Shown piece by piece: positions 1-3,889 of a stretch of DNA of 6,634 nt. The notes beneath the pieces were generated by a model that ran no database searches, had not been told where the DNA came from, and saw only the letters and a program-made list of their open reading frames with translations. The position numbers were made by a program, and so were the translations under genes. The stretch is taken from NCBI GenBank assembly GCA_017646945.1, contig JAGCLN010000087.1:1-6634 (forward strand), given 5' to 3'. Source of the DNA: Clostridia bacterium. Lineage in GTDB: Bacteria; Bacillota; Clostridia; Christensenellales; Borkfalkiaceae. Position 1 is the first letter of the stretch. Each line of letters opens with the position of its first letter.

Positions 1-261
1 ATTTCGCTCGCCACTACTTTCGGAATCGATTTTTCTTTCTTTTCCTCTGGGTAATTAGATGTTTCAGTTCCCCAGGTTCCCTCACTCGTAACTATGAATT
101 CATTACGGTGTAATACAACATTACTTGTATTGAGTTCCCTCATTCGGATATCTACGGATCTATGCTCATTTGCAGCTCCCCGTAGCTTTTCGCAGCTTGT
201 CACGTCCTTCTTCGGCGCCATGTACCAAGGCATCCTCCTGTATGCTCTTTGTAGCTTATTC
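1..261 (-). rRNA. 23S ribosomal RNA, 5' portion (domain I), truncated by window edge
   Basis: The reverse complement matches the 5' end of bacterial 23S rRNA. Recognisable conserved blocks in order are AAGC near the start, GGATGCCTTGG, GAAGGACGTGA followed by AGCTGCGAAAAGC, TCCGAATG, GGGGAACTGAAACATCTAA, GAGGAAAAGAAA and AGTAGTGGCGAGCGAAA. Aligned by memory with E. coli, the visible part covers roughly the first 270 nucleotides. The mature 5' end is estimated at about 261 by matching the AAGC at 254-257 with E. coli positions 5-8, so it may be off by a few bases. The rest of the gene lies beyond the left edge. One departure from the usual GGTGGATGCC block is GGAGGATGCC here. No 16S or tRNA lies directly upstream; the nearest upstream gene is a protein-coding gene on the same strand. 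Confidence 0.95.
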
Positions 262-521
262 TTTATACATAAGTATTTTTATACCTACGTCCTATACAGT
301 CTTTTTCTCTCACAAAAAATAAATTCAAAACGAACTTTAAATCTTTAATATACTTTCGTATTAACTCTAGTTTATATTAGAATATTTTCGTTTTTGCCTT
401 CTGTACTATTTTGTTCTCGTCAACATCTTGCTTAATTTTTCATTAAACAAAACGTTAATCTTCTATGTAGTTGTCAATTTACGCTAGTAGGCAAAACAGC
501 CTACCGCCACCTTTGGGCAGC
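262..521 (-). other. Probable 23S rRNA 5' leader (pre-rRNA spacer)
   Basis: This non-coding, very AT-rich stretch lies between the predicted transcription start near 521 and the 23S 5' end. It holds two GC-rich hairpins at its beginning, described separately. A weak hairpin at 345-364 (GTATTAA side against TTAATATAC, GAAA loop on the minus strand, two-base bulge) lies further down. I see no tRNA, no 16S 3' end and no credible open reading frame. I also could not find a convincing boxA-type antitermination element. By analogy with other rRNA operons, the part closest to 23S should pair with the 3' flank to form a processing stem, but the 3' flank is not in the window. The leader assignment depends on the promoter prediction and is inference. 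Confidence 0.5.
486..521 (-). other. Two tandem GC-rich hairpins at the predicted 5' end of the 23S transcript
   Basis: Read on the minus strand, 521-506 is GCTGCC, loop CAAA, GGTGGC, giving six pairs that include two G-U wobbles. Positions 504-487 are GTAGGC, loop TGTTTT, GCCTAC, giving six Watson-Crick pairs, extendable by one G-U pair (505 with 486). Both sit in an islet of high GC inside an otherwise AT-rich spacer. Neither is followed by a T-run, so they do not look like intrinsic terminators. The first hairpin would begin at or within one base of the predicted transcription start, so it could protect the 5' end of the transcript or act in pre-rRNA processing. That role is inference. Confidence 0.55.
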
Positions 522-527
522 CTATAA

Positions 528-556
528 ATAATATCATTACAAAAAATATAAGTCAA
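528..556 (-). promoter_or_regulatory. Predicted sigma-70/sigma-A promoter for the 23S rRNA transcript
   Basis: On the minus strand there is a -35 box TTGACT (556-551), a 17-base spacer, and a -10 box TATTAT (533-528). Each hexamer is one mismatch from consensus and the spacing is optimal. The predicted start is a G around 521. It points directly at the 23S gene about 260 bp downstream, with no other gene between. This supports independent transcription of 23S rather than transcription only from a 16S-linked promoter. Confidence 0.65.
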
Positions 557-594
557 GCATTTTAACGCTTATTATATAAATTTTTTGAATTTTT
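557..594 (-). other. Short AT-rich spacer after the mutase gene; no clear terminator
   Basis: Only A/T-rich sequence separates the mutase stop codon from the 23S promoter. A weak inverted repeat, AAGCG / TGCTT with a TTAAAA loop (555-570), overlaps the -35 box. It has at most five pairs including one wobble. The nearest T-run is about eight bases past it, so it is a poor intrinsic terminator. Read-through from the protein operon into the rRNA leader is therefore possible. Confidence 0.4.
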
Positions 595-2316
595 TTACTT
601 TAAAATTTCCGAAAAAGCATTTATAAGATTTTCAACCGAATTTTCAGCCGTTTCCTTATCTTTTCCGCTAACGGAATAGTAAATTTTAAGCTTGGGTTCA
701 GTACCGCTCGGTCTTAAACAAATAAATCCGCCCACTTCAAGTTCGTAATACACGCAGTTAACACCGCTGATGTCCATACTTTCAGTTTCACCGCTTGCAA
801 GAGTTCTAACGCCCGACAAATAGTCGCGAGTTGCCACGATTTTATAACCGCCAACTTCCGTTAAAGCGGTCGAACGCATTTTTTCAACCACCTTTGCCAT
901 ATCGCTCATAGCGGATAAACCCTTGTAACCTATCGAAACGGTTTTATCTACAACGTAACCGTACTTCTTATAAAGGTCGCAAAGTATTTCATAAACGGAT
1001 ACGCCCGCATACGCATAGTAGCAAACCATTTCCGCAAACAACATACTTGCAACGACTGCGTCTTTATCCCTTGCGTGCGTTCCGCGAAGATAACCGCAAC
1101 TCTCTTCAAAACCGAAAAGGAACGTGCCTTTATTAGTTTGCTCAAACTGCTTAATCTTTTCGCCTATAAACTTAAAGCCCACGGGAACTTCTAAAAGTTT
1201 AACGCCGTAATCTTCACAAATAGGCTTAACCATACCGGTTGAAACGAAACTTTTAATAATAACGCCGTCACTCGGCATAACGTTATCGCCTTTGAAACGC
1301 CTTAAAACGTATTCGGTTAACAATACGCCTACTTGGTTACCGCTAAGGTTTATAAAGTTGCCTTCGCTATCTCTTATAGCAACGCCAAGCCTATCGCTAT
1401 CGGGGTCAGTACCAAAAACAACGTCCGCGCCGATTTCGTTAGCGAGTTTAACGCCCAAAGTCATCGCTTCTTTGTTTTCGGGGTTGGGAACTTCAACGGT
1501 AGAAAACTCGGGGTCGGGTTTAACCTGCTCTTCAACGATAGAAACGTTGAGCCCAAGTTTTTTCATAAGCGTAGTTACGGGAACGTAACCCGTGCCGTGA
1601 AGTGGCGTGTAAACGATTTTTAGCTTCTTGCCGTAATTTTTAATAGCGTTTTTAGAAAGGGAAAGTTTGAGCAAGGTGTTAACGTATTTCTTAACGAAAG
1701 ACTTACCGAGCGTCTTTACCCCTTTTGCGTTTTTGATTACTGAGTAATCAACAGTTTCAACCGCCAAGTAATTTTCAACGCCGTTTATAAAATCTACTAC
1801 TATCTTGGTTGCTTCGGGGCTCATTTGAGCGCCGTCACTACCGTAAACTTTATAACCGTTATATTCCTTGGGATTGTGGCTTGCAGTTATCATAACGCCT
1901 GCAACGGCGTTAAAGGTTCTAACCGCATACGAAAGCATAGGTACGGGTGACGGTTCTTTAAAGATTTTAACCTTAATGCCGTTAGCGCGAAGAACGCTTA
2001 CCGTAGCCATTGCAAAAATATCTGAATTTCTTCTCGTGTCGTAAGAAACGACAACACCCCTATTCATAGCGTCTTTACCAAGTGTTTTAACGTATTCCGC
2101 CAAGCCCTTAGTCGCTCTTTTTACGGTATAGACGTTCAGCAGATGAGTGCCGATACCTATAAGACCTCGCATACCCGCCGTACCAAACGCCAAGTTAGCG
2201 CCAAAACGATATTCTATTTCCTTTTCGTCGCCCCTTATATTTAAAAGTTCTTTCTTGTCGATAGGGGCAAGGTTATCGTCTTTAATCCACTCTTCATAGA
2301 TTTTCTTGTAGTCCAT
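595..2316 (-). CDS. pgcA: Phosphoglucomutase / phosphomannomutase (long PgcA-type phosphohexomutase)
   Basis: A 573-residue cytoplasmic alpha-D-phosphohexomutase, close in length to the roughly 580-residue Bacillus PgcA. Members interconvert glucose-1-phosphate and glucose-6-phosphate (often also mannose phosphates), feeding nucleotide-sugar and polysaccharide synthesis. All four family motifs are present: the N-terminal FGTAGMRG (44-51); the catalytic phosphoserine loop TASHNP with Ser146, followed by EYNGYKVYGSDGAQ; the metal loop GTDPDSDR with Asp304, Asp306 and Asp308; and the sugar-specificity loop GFEESCGYL (402-410). A C-terminal phosphate-binding loop RPSGTEPK spans 535-542. No motif residue is missing, so the enzyme should be active. 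The start has an AGGAG site six bases upstream, overlapping the nagA stop codon, and the intergenic gap is 9 bp. It is the last protein gene of the operon. Substrate preference between glucose and mannose phosphates cannot be settled from sequence. A glucosamine mutase (GlmM) is less likely because those are shorter, about 450 residues. Confidence 0.93.
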   Translation of the reverse strand: MDYKKIYEEWIKDDNLAPIDKKELLNIRGDEKEIEYRFGANLAFGTAGMRGLIGIGTHLLNVYTVKRATKGLAEYVKTLGKDAMNRGVVVSYDTRRNSDIFAMATVSVLRANGIKVKIFKEPSPVPMLSYAVRTFNAVAGVMITASHNPKEYNGYKVYGSDGAQMSPEATKIVVDFINGVENYLAVETVDYSVIKNAKGVKTLGKSFVKKYVNTLLKLSLSKNAIKNYGKKLKIVYTPLHGTGYVPVTTLMKKLGLNVSIVEEQVKPDPEFSTVEVPNPENKEAMTLGVKLANEIGADVVFGTDPDSDRLGVAIRDSEGNFINLSGNQVGVLLTEYVLRRFKGDNVMPSDGVIIKSFVSTGMVKPICEDYGVKLLEVPVGFKFIGEKIKQFEQTNKGTFLFGFEESCGYLRGTHARDKDAVVASMLFAEMVCYYAYAGVSVYEILCDLYKKYGYVVDKTVSIGYKGLSAMSDMAKVVEKMRSTALTEVGGYKIVATRDYLSGVRTLASGETESMDISGVNCVYYELEVGGFICLRPSGTEPKLKIYYSVSGKDKETAENSVENLINAFSEILK

Positions 2317-2322
2317 TTGAAA

Positions 2323-2327
2323 CTCCT
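2323..2327 (-). promoter_or_regulatory. Ribosome binding site of the mutase gene, overlapping the nagA stop
   Basis: AGGAG on the minus strand lies six bases before the ATG at 2316. Its first two bases belong to the TAG stop codon of nagA, so ribosomes ending nagA are placed at the next start. This supports translational coupling and the chosen start. Confidence 0.75.
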
Positions 2328-3474
2328 ATTTTTTATAGATAATTTTACCGTCACGAACAGTTAAAAGCACTTCAAAAGTATCTTTATCGAGAACGGTTAC
2401 GTTTGCGCGCTTACCTTCTTTGATAGAACCTACGCTATCGTAAATTCCAAGGTTTTTAGCAGGGTTTGCAGTTGCAAACTCAATAGCGGTTTCAAGGGGA
2501 ACGCCTACTGATTTATGTACGTTCTTAACGGCGTTGTTCATCTTTAATACGCTACCTGCCAAAGTTCCGTCAACGAGCCTTGCCTCGCCATTTTTAACGA
2601 TAACGAGTTGACCGCCAAGTTCACTTTCGCCATCGGGAAGATGCTTTGCTCTCATACTATCGGTTATAAGTATTACTTTGTCCTTATTTTTATTCTTCAC
2701 AACGAGTTTGATTGCGGGAACCGATACGTGAATAAGGTCGCAAATAATTTCGGTAGAGAGTTCATCGAATAAAAGGGCTGAACCTACTACGCCAACGTCT
2801 CTATGGTGAAGACCGGTTTGAGCGTTATAAGTATGAGTAACGTTAGTCATACCCCACTTAACAGCGTTTTCACAGTCTTTGTACTTTGCGCCGGTATGAG
2901 CGATTGAAGCAACGATACCTTCATCTTTTAAGTACTTGATAAGTTCTTCCGCGCCTTCAACTTCGGGTGCCAAAGATACGATTTTAATGTTGTTGCCGGA
3001 ATATTCAACGTATTTTTTCATAGTTTCTTGAGAAGGAACGGCAACGTATTCAAGCGGTTGAGCGCCGATATGCTTGGGGGAAATGAACGGACCTTCAAGG
3101 TGAACGCCGATAACTTCCGCACCGCTTTCGCTCTTAGCGTTAACGTAATCTTTAACCGCGGATAAAGCGTTTTTAATATTTTCAGGGCTTTGAGTCATAG
3201 TGGTTGCTAAAAAGCCTGTAGTACCCTCGCTTGCAACTGCGGTTGCAATATCGCTTAAAGCCTTTACGCTACCGTCCATAGCGTCTGCACCGAAAGCACC
3301 GTGAATATGCTCGTCAATAAATCCAGGAACAACGATTGCATTTTCGGGTATAGCAGTAAGTTCTTCGCCTAAATTTTCACCGATTTTAGCAATCTTGCCA
3401 TCTTCAAAAAGTAAGTCGGTTTTAACAAAACCTTTACCTTCAACTAATACTTGCGCATTTTTAAAACCTAACAT
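2326..3474 (-). CDS. nagA: N-acetylglucosamine-6-phosphate deacetylase
   Basis: A 382-residue cytoplasmic amidohydrolase that removes acetate from N-acetylglucosamine-6-phosphate to give glucosamine-6-phosphate, used in amino-sugar catabolism and cell-wall recycling. The sequence shows the expected TIM-barrel metal-site pattern: PGFIDEHIHG with His56 and His58; GVHLEGPF with metal ligand Glu127; IAHTGA with His193; and THTYNAQTGLHHRD with His214. It also has CDLIHV with His249 and ILITDSMRA with the catalytic Asp272. The C-terminal ATANPAKNLGI and GSIKEGKRANVTVLD blocks form the small beta domain typical of the family. Length is normal (about 380 to 400). A GAGG site eight bases before the ATG fixes the start. 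It follows the membrane-protein gene by 10 bp and precedes the mutase gene by 9 bp. The usual partner nagB (glucosamine-6-phosphate deaminase) is not in the window. All key residues are intact, so function is well supported. Confidence 0.96.
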   Translation of the reverse strand: MLGFKNAQVLVEGKGFVKTDLLFEDGKIAKIGENLGEELTAIPENAIVVPGFIDEHIHGAFGADAMDGSVKALSDIATAVASEGTTGFLATTMTQSPENIKNALSAVKDYVNAKSESGAEVIGVHLEGPFISPKHIGAQPLEYVAVPSQETMKKYVEYSGNNIKIVSLAPEVEGAEELIKYLKDEGIVASIAHTGAKYKDCENAVKWGMTNVTHTYNAQTGLHHRDVGVVGSALLFDELSTEIICDLIHVSVPAIKLVVKNKNKDKVILITDSMRAKHLPDGESELGGQLVIVKNGEARLVDGTLAGSVLKMNNAVKNVHKSVGVPLETAIEFATANPAKNLGIYDSVGSIKEGKRANVTVLDKDTFEVLLTVRDGKIIYKK

Positions 3475-3482
3475 ACTTTTTA

Positions 3483-3486
3483 CCTC
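3483..3486 (-). promoter_or_regulatory. Ribosome binding site of nagA, overlapping the upstream stop codon
   Basis: GAGG on the minus strand lies eight bases before the nagA ATG and shares bases with the TGA stop of the membrane-protein gene. It supports both the nagA start and coupled translation. Confidence 0.75.
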
Positions 3487-3889
3487 ACTGATTTATCTTT
3501 GCGTAAATTCTCTTTTGCTTTTCTACGTCTTCTTTTCTTATTCTTTCAAGTTCTGCTTTGTATTTTTTAAGTTTCTTGCTCGTTATCGGTCTAAATATCA
3601 CAAACCAAGAAAGTTCCATTAACCAAAACACGCCTAATACGATAGATATAGTTACTAAACTATCCAAAAATCCACCGGCAAGTATAACTATCACCACCAT
3701 TGATATCGTTATCAATAATACGAAAACGCCTATCATAATCGCCGAGAAATCAAGCGATTTTTTAGTGTTTGAAAGTTTGCTTATTCGCGTTGTGTAATAA
3801 GAACGCTCACCAAACTGGCGTATTTTATCAAGTTCTTTCGCGGATAGATTAGTTTCCTTTTGCTTTTTTAAAAACTCATCTCTTATCAT
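3485..3889 (-). CDS. Small two-helix membrane protein, function unknown
   Basis: A 134-residue protein that I do not recognise as a named family. The N-terminal 45 or so residues are hydrophilic and rich in Lys, Glu and Arg (starting MIRDEFLKKQKET). Two adjacent hydrophobic segments follow, roughly residues 48-72 (AIMIGVFVLLITISMVVIVI) and 75-99 (ending LMELSWFVIF), joined by a very short GGFLDS-type turn. The C-terminal tail of about 35 residues is strongly basic/acidic and probably helical or coiled (KKLKKYKAELERIRKEDVEK). A helical hairpin with both tails in the cytoplasm is the simplest topology. The start at 3889 is chosen because a GGAG site lies seven bases upstream. A longer in-frame start at 3994 would lie deep inside uvrA and lacks comparable support. 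The gene overlaps the last 14 bp of uvrA and is 10 bp from nagA, so it is an operon member. No signal peptide or catalytic motif is visible. Confidence 0.8.
   Translation of the reverse strand: MIRDEFLKKQKETNLSAKELDKIRQFGERSYYTTRISKLSNTKKSLDFSAIMIGVFVLLITISMVVIVILAGGFLDSLVTISIVLGVFWLMELSWFVIFRPITSKKLKKYKAELERIRKEDVEKQKRIYAKINQ

Noticed and set aside
94..348. Plus-strand reading frame of 84 codons
   Set aside because: It runs through the 23S rRNA gene and its leader; the sequence is explained by rRNA conservation on the opposite strand.
449..477. Second promoter for 23S starting from TTGACA at 472-477
   Set aside because: The -35 box is perfect, but no acceptable -10 box occurs at 16 to 18 bases (CGTTTT or similar), so I do not call it.
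555..570. Intrinsic terminator after the mutase gene
   Set aside because: The inverted repeat has only four or five pairs, overlaps the -35 box of the rRNA promoter and is not followed directly by a T-run.
1292..1623. Two plus-strand frames of 96 to 98 codons inside the mutase gene
   Set aside because: They are antisense to a conserved enzyme with intact motifs, have no ribosome sites and show no recognisable domains.
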